Source: Verrucomicrobia bacterium UBA1200
GTDB taxonomy: Bacteria > Verrucomicrobiota > Kiritimatiellia > RFP12 > UBA1067
Reading direction: 5' to 3'
Length of the DNA: 64,000 bases
Assembly (NCBI GenBank): GCA_002309765.1
Contig: DBXY01000058.1
Location: forward strand, 10,641-74,640
Made by a program: the position numbers and the translations under genes. Position 1 is the stretch's first letter. Every line of letters begins with the position of its first letter. Under the pieces are notes generated by a model. The model was not told the origin of the DNA, searched no databases, and saw nothing but the letters and a program-made list of their open reading frames with translations. Of this stretch, positions 17,157-25,521 are shown piece after piece.

Positions 17157-18168
17157 TCAGCGCAATATTTTCCTTCTGGGTAAAACCAACGAGGCAAGGC
17201 CGAACAGCAACAGACCAGTTACCCCCGGCTCGGGGACAAGATCATACCCCACGATTATAGGATCGCCGTCCAGATTGATGCAGGACGAGCCGACGCCAAT
17301 TTCCCCCATCGGCGAAAGCGGAAAGTACATAGTTGGTGCCGTCGTAAACCGAAGGATTGCACTTCGTCCAAAACTCGTGTAAGTTGATGAGACCGTCGCC
17401 GTCCCAGTCCTGCCAGGCGTCGGCGACGTTAGTCGGGCATAAAAGTTCCCAGAAATCCAAGTAACCGTCGACATCCGTATCCTTGTCAATTGGATTAGTG
17501 CAACTGACGAATTCTTGAAAATTATTCAACCCGTCGCCGTCGCTGTCGCGGGAAAGCGGGTCGGTCGAGTTGCCGAGCGAGAAGCAGTACACTGCCGGGG
17601 TGACGCCGGACCCGACGCGGGCGAACGCCCGCGCCGAGGCGCCGCGGCCGGCGGAGTTGGTCGCCGTCCATATCCTCTCGTTACGAATCCCTTCCATGCG
17701 TCTCACGCTCACCGTCTCATCCACCGTTTTCAGCTCTTTGTTTCTTTCTTTAGATCAATAAGAGAGTGTCAACCTATCGTAAAACAGGACATAGCGGGCG
17801 GCCAGGAGGTCGGCCTGCCCGATCCCCGCGTCGGCGATGGCGAAGGGGGGCGCGCCGTCGCCGCCGGACATCATAACCGCGCCGGTCCCCGGGTCCTGCC
17901 AGACCAGAAACCGGCGGGCGGAGGTGCCGTCGGGGAGCCTCACGGCAGGAATGTCCAGGGCGGCCTGCGGCCAAGAGCCGTCGCCCACGTCGGCGCGGAC
18001 GACCCCGGCGGGCACGGTGAGCCTGGCGCCGTCGCGCACCATGGGCGCCGACACCTGCGCGGCGCGGAAGGATTCTATAAAGCCGTCAAGCGACTGCGCC
18101 GATGCAAATGCCGCCGGCGCAACTGTAAATAAAACCACACAAAAACAAAACCTAACCACATTTTTCAT
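17157..18168 (-). pseudogene. Broken PEP-CTERM protein with calcium-binding repeats
   Basis: Three pieces read on the minus strand join into one protein. From ATG 18168: a signal peptide (FCFCVVLFTVAPAAFASA) and an unknown ~135-residue domain, ended by TGA at 17755-17757. The same frame resumes and carries three thrombospondin-3/EF-like repeats, DSDGDGLNNFQEF, DTDVDGYLDFWELL and DWDGDGLINLHEF. At a run of five G (plus-strand C5 at 17303-17307) the frame is lost; removing one G restores INLDGDPIIVGYDL and then the PEP-CTERM tail VPEPGVTGLLLFGLASLVLP with RRK. Such tails are cut and sorted by exosortase. The 5' piece is very GC-rich. Decay is the simplest reading; a sequencing error at the G run or phase variation is possible for the second break. 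Confidence 0.7.
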
Positions 18169-18250
18169 AGACACTCTTACTTAATTACTCATTATGTTAA
18201 ATGGTATACCGATTGTGCTGGGATTGTCAAGGCCAAATAAAAAAATGAAG

Positions 18251-18403
18251 CAATTGCAAAACTTCTTCTTGCTTTCGCTACTTGGAGGCTAGGAGTTTTG
18301 GAGATCTGGAGAAAACTTCAAAAAATCTCCGAAACTCCAAGACTCCTTTTCTCCCAGCAGCGAAAGCAAACCGTGACCTTGCGGAATCAGAGGGGTTTTG
18401 CAA
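18251..18403. repeat. Imperfect inverted repeat (fold-back element)
   Basis: TTGCAAAAC (18254-18262) pairs with GTTTTGCAA (18395-18403); GCTTTCGCT (18271-18279) pairs with AGCGAAAGC (18359-18367); inside, GGAGTTTTGGAGAT faces ATCTCCGAAACTCC. The ~150-base unit lies between the PrsW gene stop and the broken PEP-CTERM gene and encodes no protein. It may be a miniature mobile element or a large structured terminator. Confidence 0.55.
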
Positions 18404-18408
18404 CTGGC

Positions 18409-19116
18409 TCAATGTTTTATAATTGAGTAAACTATCGCACCGGCGTTGAAAAATCCGTGTAAAACCACGGCGGCGATAATCCAGCGCATCGCCGGGACTA
18501 AATCGGCCTCGGTTTGTGCGTCATGCGCCCGACGCCAGCAACGGGACAACCCGTACCCCGATATTGCGGTACCGGCCATGTGCAGCGCGGTGCAGGCCGT
18601 CAACCTAAAAGCGACGATCCCGGCGGTAAGCTGGTCTTTAGGGATATAGATGAATAAATACAGCAGGTTTTCGATAACGGCAAAGGTGAACCCCGACATC
18701 AGGCATACCGCCATAATGGCGTTGTCGCTGGAAAACCGCCAAGGGCGTTTTTCCAGAGTCATCAGAGGAATCAGGATCTTGCCGAACTCCTCCACCGTCG
18801 GGGCAATGAGGACCGTCGAAAAGAAAACCAGCGTCGATGAGTTGCGGATCTCGCCGAAAAAAGCGCAAAGTATGGCCAAAAGCCCCGAACAGCACAACAT
18901 CTTGAAGATTGGTGCCGCTTGCGGCACGGATTCGGACCGCCGCCACTGCTCGGCGATTTTTACAGCATGATCCTTTAGCGCCGCTTGGGCTAGCGCGTTT
19001 TCCGCCAGGGCCGGTTCGCCGCCAATACTGTCGGCATCAAATGACGTCTCCTCCAATGAACCGGTAAGCGCCGGCTCTTCAGCGACATCTCTCGTCCCGG
19101 TGAACGAATCAGACAT
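18409..19116 (-). CDS. PrsW-family intramembrane metalloprotease
   Basis: 235 residues from ATG 19116, which overlaps the upstream stop (ATGTCTGA) and has GAGG just before it; ATG 19125 is an alternative. A ~65-residue acidic soluble N-terminus is followed by several membrane segments carrying the family motifs: APTVEEFGK (E109, E110), FAVIENLLY (E149), ALHMAGTAISGYG (H179) and VVLHGFFNAG (H220). PrsW proteases cleave membrane proteins such as anti-sigma factors (shown in Bacillus). Located in the inner membrane. It follows two YbjQ-type genes; a regulatory link is only a guess. The N-terminal acidic extension is longer than usual. Confidence 0.82.
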   Translation of the reverse strand: MSDSFTGTRDVAEEPALTGSLEETSFDADSIGGEPALAENALAQAALKDHAVKIAEQWRRSESVPQAAPIFKMLCCSGLLAILCAFFGEIRNSSTLVFFSTVLIAPTVEEFGKILIPLMTLEKRPWRFSSDNAIMAVCLMSGFTFAVIENLLYLFIYIPKDQLTAGIVAFRLTACTALHMAGTAISGYGLSRCWRRAHDAQTEADLVPAMRWIIAAVVLHGFFNAGAIVYSIIKH

Positions 19117-19636
19117 TTTCCTCATTTCTGGCGCGAAGGTACGCCGTGCCCGAAACCATGCAAACCGCCATATCCATGTTCTTTTTCTTCCCGGCGCCAG
19201 CCGCGTTGCCGCCAATGTCAGAAGAATCAAACCGGACATTGCAGATAGCGTCATACCCCAACGACTTGGCCTGATCGATCATCCGCAACAACGCCTCCCG
19301 CCTGGCACGGGCAAACAACCGACTGTAGTAGGCCGATTCGCCGCCAAAGATGTTACGTAAACCGAAAACGAAACGTTTGAATGCGTCGCTGGCAATAGCG
19401 GCCTCGCCACAGACTAACGCCACCGGATGAGCGGGGTTGACGGTCGCTGAGAACCCTTTAAGGTTAGTCAGCCGGATATCTCCGATCTTCGATTCCCGGG
19501 CGAGAAGGCTTTTAAGGTGCTTCTTCTCAATCACCATGCCCACGCTCCACCAAACGAAAAGTAAAAGGATTGGAAGGCCAATCTGCAAAAATGTGATGAT
19601 AAGAGCAGTGGTGGCTTCAGAATCAGTTTGTATCAC
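19109..19636 (-). CDS. YbjQ/UPF0145-like protein with a membrane anchor
   Basis: 175 residues from GTG 19636, with AAAGGCGG upstream. One membrane segment at about 11-34 (ALIITFLQIGLPILLLFVWW), then the UPF0145 (heavy-metal-binding-like) fold: FGLRNIFGGESAYYSRLFARARREALLRMIDQAKSLGYDAICNVRFDSSDI, the pattern of YbjQ. The conserved block lines up with the next gene. Function of the family is unknown; pentameric rings are known for soluble members. Overlaps the PrsW gene by 8 bases, so the two are coupled. Confidence 0.75.
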   Translation of the reverse strand: MIQTDSEATTALIITFLQIGLPILLLFVWWSVGMVIEKKHLKSLLARESKIGDIRLTNLKGFSATVNPAHPVALVCGEAAIASDAFKRFVFGLRNIFGGESAYYSRLFARARREALLRMIDQAKSLGYDAICNVRFDSSDIGGNAAGAGKKKNMDMAVCMVSGTAYLRARNEENV

Positions 19637-19675
19637 GCGAAACCGCCTTTCTTTTTAACTTGCTCGTAATCAAGG

Positions 19676-19999
19676 TCAGTTTAACGGGGCGACGGTCGCG
19701 GCGGTTCCGTAGGCCATAATCTCGGAGGCGCCAGCGGTGATCGCACTGGTGGAGAAGCGGACGTTAAGAATCGCGTTCGCGCCAAGTTGCTTGGCCTGTT
19801 CCATCATTCTCACGGTTGCCTCGCGCCGGGATTCGGTAAGCAACTCGGTGTATCCCTTCAGCTCGCCGCCAACAATGTTTTTAAATCCGGCGGCAAGGTC
19901 ACGCCCGATATGCTTGGCGCGAACGGTGTTCCCTTGAACCAGCCCCTTAACCTCAACGATTTGGAAACCAGGGATGGAATCGGTATTGACAACAAACAT
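19676..19999 (-). CDS. YbjQ/UPF0145 family protein
   Basis: 107 residues from ATG 19999 (GGAGG 9-10 bases upstream). Full-length UPF0145: FVVNTDSIPGFQIVEVKGLVQGNTVRAKHIGRDLAAGFKNIVGGELKGYTELLTESRREA, then MMEQAKQLGANAILNVRFST. A small soluble protein of unknown role. It is followed 39 bases later by a longer, membrane-anchored paralog, which suggests duplication and division of labour. The region before it (20000-20158) separates it from the divergent sialic acid operon. Confidence 0.88.
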   Translation of the reverse strand: MFVVNTDSIPGFQIVEVKGLVQGNTVRAKHIGRDLAAGFKNIVGGELKGYTELLTESRREATVRMMEQAKQLGANAILNVRFSTSAITAGASEIMAYGTAATVAPLN

Positions 20000-20119
20000 G
20001 GTTATTACCTCCAAAGCATTTTAACGCAGCTTTCCGCCACAACGGCGGCAAGACGAAACCTCAAAACCCATAACCGTAAACAAGGTTAACATTTTGACAT
20101 TCACGCGTCAACACGAAAA

Positions 20120-20150
20120 CTTTGCGCCTTTACGCCTTTGCGACCTTACG
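20120..20150. repeat. CTTTGCG-type short tandem repeat
   Basis: CTTTGCGCCTTTACG is followed by CCTTTGCGACCTTACG: four loose copies of a 7-8 base unit, ending 8 bases before the -35 box of the sialic acid operon promoter. Confidence 0.6.
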
Positions 20151-20158
20151 GCTACGCC

Positions 20159-20186
20159 TTGACATCGACAAAATATCAGGTATAAT
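20159..20186 (+). promoter_or_regulatory. Consensus sigma70 promoter of the sialic acid operon
   Basis: TTGACA (20159-20164), a 16-base spacer, TATAAT (20181-20186): both boxes are perfect. Transcription would start near 20193, about 42 bases before the start codon. Such a strong core promoter suggests control by a repressor; no clear operator was recognised. Confidence 0.8.
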
Positions 20187-20234
20187 TGTAAATAGTAAAT
20201 GTTGGTTTGTTTTTGGTTTCTCCGAGGGAACGGA

Positions 20235-22868
20235 ATGGGAAAATTTCTTTTAGGCTGTTTTTTTGCCGTGGCAATGTCATGGCCGGTTTTTCCGGCTCCG
20301 GTACGCATTGAATGGAAAGCGCCGGAGACTATGCCGGCCACCGTCGCCCGCCCGTTCCACGGTTATCTGCCGGACGGGCGTTTTGTCGTCGCGGGCGGCA
20401 GCGATTTCATTGATGGGAAGAAGGCGTACAGCGCGGACATCAATGTTCGCGAGCAGGATGGAACGTGGAAGAAAATCGGCGAGCTTCCGTATCCCGTCGC
20501 CGAAGGAGTTTGTTGCGAGACGCCAAAGGGTATCTTCTGCGCGGGGGGAACGGACGGAAAGGCAACTTTTTCAGAAGCGTTCCTGCTTACTATAGAAAGC
20601 GGCATTCCTCGCGTCTCAAGTCTTCCGCCTCTTCACGAGCCGCTGTCGATGGGCGCGGCGGCGGCCGACGGTGAGAAGGTCTATGTCGTTGCGTCGAAGA
20701 AGGTGTGGTCTCTCGACTTGGCCAAGGCGTTTGACCCCGATCCGGAGGCTCGAAAGGTTGGGGATTGGGTACTTGTCAGCGAAATCCCCGGCCCGGCGCG
20801 CGAGCAAATGGTTGCCGCCATCCAAAACGGCGACCAGAAGGAAAAGATGCTAGTCATCTACGGCGGCTATGATGTCACTACGAAACAGCCGCTTCATGAT
20901 GGCTATGCAATCTTCCTTTCCAGAATAACCGCCAAACTACCTAACTGCCCAACTACCCAACCATCCACAAAGAAGCTTGCGCCGCTTCCAGAAAACACCA
21001 CCACCATCGGCGCGGCGTTTCTGCCTAGCGGACACCAGCACATACTGCTTATCGGCGGCTTTGGCGAGAAGGGGTGGATTGACCGCGCGATAAACGGCTC
21101 GACCGAGACCGATTCTGAGAAGCTCGGCTGGCAGAGGAATATCCTCGCCTACAACTGCGTGACGGATGCGTGGTGCGAATACGGCAAAATCGCCTCCGAT
21201 GACAAACCGCGCTGCGGCGCGGCGGCGGCGATTCGCCCCGGCAAGACGCCGGAGCAATACACGATTTTTATCGCGGGCGGTGAGATCGCGCCTAAAATGC
21301 GGACGGCCGCGGTTAGCGTAGCGAGCTTCAGAAAGACCGGCAAGTTCGGCGCGGCGGCCTGGGCGGTTGTGGGCGTCTATGCGCTCTTTATGGTCGCGAT
21401 GGCAGTTTACTTCATCCGAAAGAAAAAGGATGAAAACGACTACTTCCGGGGCGGGAAACGGATTCCGTGGTATGTGGCGGGAATGAGTATCTTCGCCACT
21501 ATGCTCTCTTCGATCACCTTCATCGCAATTCCAACGCAGGCGTATTTGCAGGATTGGCGGTACTTCGTGATGGCGTTCTTCATCATCGGCATGGCACCTG
21601 TGGCGATTTACTTCTATCTGCCGTTCTTCTGCCGTCTCGGGATTACGAGCGCTTACGAATACCTGGAAAAGCGCTTCAACCTCGGCGTGCGGCTCTTCGG
21701 TTCGGCGGCGTTCGTTGTCTTTATGGTCTGCCGCGTCGCGGTGGTGACGCTGCTTCCCGCGATCGCGCTCAATGCCGTAACGGGAATTTCAATCGACGCC
21801 TGTATCCTCATCTGTGGCGTTCTCACGATGATTTATTGCTCACTCGGCGGACTTGAGGCGGTCATCTGGTCCGACTTCGTTCAGGGCATCGTCCTCATGG
21901 GCGGCGCGGTCTCGGTGCTGGTGCTCCTAATCATGAAAACGGGCGCGAACGGCGCACACTTCTCGACATTCTGGAACGTAGCCAGTACCTACAACAAGAC
22001 CACAATGTGGGATTTCCGCCTTCTCTTCACGCAACCCGTCTTCTGGGTTGTCGCGGTTCAAGGCCTCATCTCCAACCTCTCTTCCTACACGAGCGACCAG
22101 TGCGTTATTCAACGCTACATCGCGACACCGGACGAGAACGCGACCAGACGTTCACTCTGGTTCAACGGGTGCATGAGTGTCTTCGCGCAAGTGGTGTTCT
22201 ACGGAATCGGCATGGCGCTCTTTACGTTTTACCACACGCACCCGGAGACGATGGACGTGACGATGCCGAAAGGCGATTCGATTCTCCCGACCTTCATGGC
22301 AACGGAGATGCCGCCGTGGCTCGCGGGACTCGTAATCGCGGCGGTCTTCGCGGCGACGATCTCGACCTTGTCCGCAAACTTGAGTTCCGCTTCTACGGCG
22401 CTCGTCACGGACTTTATCAAGCGCTTCAAACCCGATATCCCCGGAAAGACGCAAATCCGCTGCGGTCAGGTCTGCACCTATGTAGTCGGCATTATGGGCA
22501 TCATGGCGGCGCTCACACTCGCGCGTATGGAGTCGAGCGCGCTTTTCGACAACTTCAACAAGTACATTGCCATGCTGACGGCGGGCTTGACGGGACTCTT
22601 CTTTATGGGCGTATTCATGCCGCGCATCAAGGGCGTAGCGGCGGTTTTGGGCCTTGCGGCCAACTACTTCGTCTGTTTCAGCTGCGAAATTCTGCACTGC
22701 AATGTGTTTGGGCTCAAGTTCCATCCGTTCCTTCTGGGCGGCATCGGGCTGGCGGTGTGCGTGGCCGTGGCCTGGATCGCCAGTCATATCTTTCGTGAAA
22801 AAGGGCATGACCTGAACGGTCTTACCCTTAAAACCCTGAAACCGCAAACACCATCCGGAGAGCAATAA
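20235..22868 (+). CDS. Kelch sialic acid mutarotase fused to a sodium:solute symporter
   Basis: 877 residues from ATG 20235 (GAGGGAACGGA upstream, signal peptide following). Residues 1-20 are a signal peptide; about 25-365 form a Kelch beta-propeller (LPDGRFVVAGGSDF, GIFCAGGTDGKATF, HILLIGGFGEKG, YTIFIAGGEI) like NanM/YjhT N-acetylneuraminate mutarotase; about 370-870 is a sodium:solute symporter with ~13 membrane segments, opening with YFRGGKRIPWYVAGMSIFATMLSS. The propeller should sit in the periplasm, handing the preferred anomer to the transporter. The gene overlaps the lyase gene by one base (TAATG). A repeat-derived stretch (about residues 233-244) lies inside the propeller. Sialic acid as substrate is inferred from the operon. 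Confidence 0.85.
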   Translation: MGKFLLGCFFAVAMSWPVFPAPVRIEWKAPETMPATVARPFHGYLPDGRFVVAGGSDFIDGKKAYSADINVREQDGTWKKIGELPYPVAEGVCCETPKGIFCAGGTDGKATFSEAFLLTIESGIPRVSSLPPLHEPLSMGAAAADGEKVYVVASKKVWSLDLAKAFDPDPEARKVGDWVLVSEIPGPAREQMVAAIQNGDQKEKMLVIYGGYDVTTKQPLHDGYAIFLSRITAKLPNCPTTQPSTKKLAPLPENTTTIGAAFLPSGHQHILLIGGFGEKGWIDRAINGSTETDSEKLGWQRNILAYNCVTDAWCEYGKIASDDKPRCGAAAAIRPGKTPEQYTIFIAGGEIAPKMRTAAVSVASFRKTGKFGAAAWAVVGVYALFMVAMAVYFIRKKKDENDYFRGGKRIPWYVAGMSIFATMLSSITFIAIPTQAYLQDWRYFVMAFFIIGMAPVAIYFYLPFFCRLGITSAYEYLEKRFNLGVRLFGSAAFVVFMVCRVAVVTLLPAIALNAVTGISIDACILICGVLTMIYCSLGGLEAVIWSDFVQGIVLMGGAVSVLVLLIMKTGANGAHFSTFWNVASTYNKTTMWDFRLLFTQPVFWVVAVQGLISNLSSYTSDQCVIQRYIATPDENATRRSLWFNGCMSVFAQVVFYGIGMALFTFYHTHPETMDVTMPKGDSILPTFMATEMPPWLAGLVIAAVFAATISTLSANLSSASTALVTDFIKRFKPDIPGKTQIRCGQVCTYVVGIMGIMAALTLARMESSALFDNFNKYIAMLTAGLTGLFFMGVFMPRIKGVAAVLGLAANYFVCFSCEILHCNVFGLKFHPFLLGGIGLAVCVAVAWIASHIFREKGHDLNGLTLKTLKPQTPSGEQ
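20935..20966. repeat. CTAACTAC-type repeat inside a coding region
   Basis: AACTACCTAACTGCCC plus AACTACCCAACC: about four copies of an 8-base unit within the mutarotase part, translated as KLPNCPTTQPST. A near-identical unit occurs in non-coding DNA at 34629-34653 and 34791-34830. Confidence 0.6.
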
Positions 22869-23764
22869 TGGCCATCAAGAAACTTAAGGGATTAATCGCG
22901 GCGGTCCACACGCCGTTCAACGCCGACGGCAGCGTCAACCTCGCGCTGGTATCCAAGCAAGCCGACCTGCTGGTACGGCAGAATGTTACCGGCGTTTACA
23001 TTTCCGGCACCACCGGAGAGGGCATCTGCTGTTCCGTAGCCGAACGCAAGGCCCTGTTCGACGCCTGGACGGCAACCGCCAAAGGCAAACTGTACCTCAT
23101 AGCGCACATCGGCGCGTTAGCGATCCCGGACGTGCAGGAACTCGGCGCCCATGCGGTAGAATGCGGCATGGACGCCACCTCCATCGTTCCGCCGAATTTC
23201 TTCAAGCCGGGTTCGATCGACGCCCTGATTGATTACTTGACCGAAGCGCTGCGGACCAGCACAAAACTGCCGTTCTACTACTACCACACCGGAATGTCCG
23301 GGGTTAACTTCGATATGCAGGCATTCCTCGAAAAAGCGGACGGTAAGATCGGGAATCTCGCCGGAATCAAATTCAACTACGCCGACCTCTATATGTACCA
23401 GCGTTGCCTTCGCGCCTGCGGCGGGAAATACGATATCACCTGGGGCATCGATGAATGGTTCGCCGGCGCAGTGGCGTGCGGGGCGCAATCTGCCATCGGC
23501 TCGACCTACAACTATGCCGCCGGCATTTACTACAAGATTTGGGACGCGGTCAAAAAGGGTGACCTTAAAAAGGCGCAGACCGGCATGAAAAAGGTTTGCG
23601 ACATTGTGGACATTCTGGTGCAGTACGGCGGTGTCGCCGGAGGTAAGGCGATGATGAAGGTTTGGGGTCTGGATTTAGGCGACGTCCGTCGCCCGAACGT
23701 CGCGCTTTCTGAAGCCGCCAAGGCGGATTGCGTCTCCAGACTGAAAAAAATCGGATATAGGTAA
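22868..23764 (+). CDS. nanA: N-acetylneuraminate lyase
   Basis: 298 residues, a (beta/alpha)8 class I aldolase of the DapA/NanA family. The carboxylate-binding motif is GTTGEG (47-52), the catalytic tyrosine is expected at Y139 in PFYYYHTGMSGV, and the Schiff-base lysine at K168 in LAGIKFNYAD. These last two motifs are closer to animal N-acetylneuraminate pyruvate lyase (PFYYYH, GLKFSDTD) than to E. coli NanA or to DapA. It splits sialic acid into pyruvate and N-acetylmannosamine in the cytoplasm. Its ATG overlaps the symporter stop by one base and its stop is 3 bases before the epimerase gene. Confidence 0.9.
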   Translation: MAIKKLKGLIAAVHTPFNADGSVNLALVSKQADLLVRQNVTGVYISGTTGEGICCSVAERKALFDAWTATAKGKLYLIAHIGALAIPDVQELGAHAVECGMDATSIVPPNFFKPGSIDALIDYLTEALRTSTKLPFYYYHTGMSGVNFDMQAFLEKADGKIGNLAGIKFNYADLYMYQRCLRACGGKYDITWGIDEWFAGAVACGAQSAIGSTYNYAAGIYYKIWDAVKKGDLKKAQTGMKKVCDIVDILVQYGGVAGGKAMMKVWGLDLGDVRRPNVALSEAAKADCVSRLKKIGYR

Positions 23765-23767
23765 ACC

Positions 23768-24940
23768 ATGAAGCGATCTCCCTATTGGCATAGATGGAAC
23801 TGGATCTATAAGACGGAGTTTCTTGACAATGTCATGCCGTTCTGGCTGAAATACGGATGGGATCGTTCGCACGGTGGCGTCTATACCTGTCTAAACCGCG
23901 ACGGATCGCTAATGGACACCACTAAATCCGTTTGGTTCCAAGGCCGGTTCGGCTGGATTTGCGCATACGCCTACAACCGGCTGGAAAAGATGCCGGAATA
24001 TTTGGCCGCAAGCCGCAGTTGCTGCGAATTTCTGGACGAACATTGCTTCGACCAAGACGGACGCGCGTTTTTCGAGGTCACCGCCGACGGTATCGGTCTC
24101 AGAAAACGCCGTTACGTTTTTTCCGAGTGTTTCGCCGCGATTGCCTACGCGGAATATTCGTTGGCCAGCGGCGACCGTAAATGGGGCAGAAAGGCCGTCA
24201 ACCTGTTCAAGCGGATCCGGAAATTCACTGCGCACCCCAACAAATGGATGCCGGCAAAATACGAACCGGCATTTGCCGCCCAAGGGCACTCGCTGACAAT
24301 GATTCTCATCAACGTGGCAAATGTGCTCAAGCAGATTTCGGACGACCCGTTGTTGGATCGGCAGATTGACGAGTCCATCGACTCCTTGACCCGTTATTTC
24401 ATCCATCCCGAATTCAAGGCACTGCTGGAGACGGTCGGCCCGAACGGCGAGTTCATCGACACTCTCGCCGGACGGGTGATCAATCCCGGCCACTGCATTG
24501 AGACCGCCTGGTTTTTAATGGAGGTGGCCACGGCCCGCAATGACCGGAAATTACTCTCCACTGCGCTGCAAATACTGGATTGGTCGTGGGCTTGGGGCTG
24601 GGACAAGCAGTTCGGCGGCATCGTTTCCTTTAAGGATTGCCGGAATCTGCCGCCCCAGTGCTACGAGCAGGACATGAAATTCTGGTGGCCGCACTGTGAG
24701 GCGATCATTGCTTCGGCTTACGCCTACCGTTTGACCCGCGAGCCCAAATACCGCAAGATGCACCAGCTAGTCAGCGATTGGACGTGGGAGCATTTTAAAG
24801 ACCTCAAATATCCCGAATGGTACGGCTACCTTCATCGGGACGGTACAGTGGCGCAACCCGCAAAGGGCAACCTCTTCAAAGGCCCGTTCCACATTCCGCG
24901 AATGCTGGTGAAAACCTGGGAACTGACCCGCGATCTTTAG
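23768..24940 (+). CDS. N-acylglucosamine 2-epimerase (AGE family)
   Basis: 390 residues, an (alpha/alpha)6 barrel typical of renin-binding-protein/AGE enzymes. Landmarks: FWLKYGWDRSHGGVYTCLNRDG, GRFGWICAYAYN, GHSLTMILINVANVL, NPGHCIETAWFLMEV and WWPHCEAIIASAYAY, which include the conserved histidines used in epimerisation. In this operon it should convert N-acetylmannosamine, the product of the lyase, to N-acetylglucosamine, replacing the NanE/NanK route. No NagA, NagB or kinase is nearby, so later steps must be encoded elsewhere. It converges with the chromate-transporter gene, the stops overlapping by 4 bases. Confidence 0.9.
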   Translation: MKRSPYWHRWNWIYKTEFLDNVMPFWLKYGWDRSHGGVYTCLNRDGSLMDTTKSVWFQGRFGWICAYAYNRLEKMPEYLAASRSCCEFLDEHCFDQDGRAFFEVTADGIGLRKRRYVFSECFAAIAYAEYSLASGDRKWGRKAVNLFKRIRKFTAHPNKWMPAKYEPAFAAQGHSLTMILINVANVLKQISDDPLLDRQIDESIDSLTRYFIHPEFKALLETVGPNGEFIDTLAGRVINPGHCIETAWFLMEVATARNDRKLLSTALQILDWSWAWGWDKQFGGIVSFKDCRNLPPQCYEQDMKFWWPHCEAIIASAYAYRLTREPKYRKMHQLVSDWTWEHFKDLKYPEWYGYLHRDGTVAQPAKGNLFKGPFHIPRMLVKTWELTRDL

Positions 24941-25521
24941 CAGTTGCACGGACAAAGGAACAACAGCCAGCCAAGCACGGCGGAGATTGCCAGCAACCAC
25001 ACCACGTTGAGCCGCTTCCACCGCAACTGTACGGCCAGCACCACCGCGAAAACGACCGCACCCTGCCAGCAGATACCTCTGGCAGGGTTATGCAGCAGTT
25101 CCCTCAACTTGCAGGTTAACACCGAGGTTTCTGCAAAGAACACCACCGCCGCCGCGATGATTCCCAGTACGCAAGGACGGATGCCGGATAGCACCGTACC
25201 AAGTGTTTTTGATTTAGCCATTCGCTGCAAAAAAATTGCGGCGGCAACCGTCAACACAAATGACGGTGTCACCATCCCCAGCGTTGCGCACAACGCGCCA
25301 GGAATCCCGGCCTGATTCATCCCCACAAACGTGGCGGCATTCAACCCTAACGGTCCCGGTGTGACCTGTGCCAGCGCAACAAGATTGGCGAATTCCGACG
25401 CATCCATATATGCGTGTTTCACCACAATCTCATCCTGAAACAACGGAATCATCGCATAACCGCCGCCAAAGGTCAGCGTTGACACTTTCGCAAACAGCAG
25501 ATACAACTGCAACAGACTCAT
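24937..25521 (-). CDS. Chromate transporter family protein, C-terminal-type half
   Basis: 194 residues, six or so membrane segments, one CHR domain. Opens LLFAKVSTLTFGGGYAMIPLFQDEIV and has LVALAQVTPGPLGLNAATFVG, the family's core motifs. Short-chain CHR proteins act as heterodimeric pairs; in Bacillus subtilis ChrA/ChrB pairs export chromate, but most family members have unknown anions as substrate. It is joined to the upstream half by an ATGA overlap. Confidence 0.88.
   Translation of the reverse strand: MSLLQLYLLFAKVSTLTFGGGYAMIPLFQDEIVVKHAYMDASEFANLVALAQVTPGPLGLNAATFVGMNQAGIPGALCATLGMVTPSFVLTVAAAIFLQRMAKSKTLGTVLSGIRPCVLGIIAAAVVFFAETSVLTCKLRELLHNPARGICWQGAVVFAVVLAVQLRWKRLNVVWLLAISAVLGWLLFLCPCNC

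Noticed and set aside
17755..17757. Possible reading of TGA as an amino acid in the PEP-CTERM gene
   Set aside because: Other genes in the window use TGA as a normal stop, no selenocysteine-type structure is evident, and the same gene has a second lesion, so decay is simpler.
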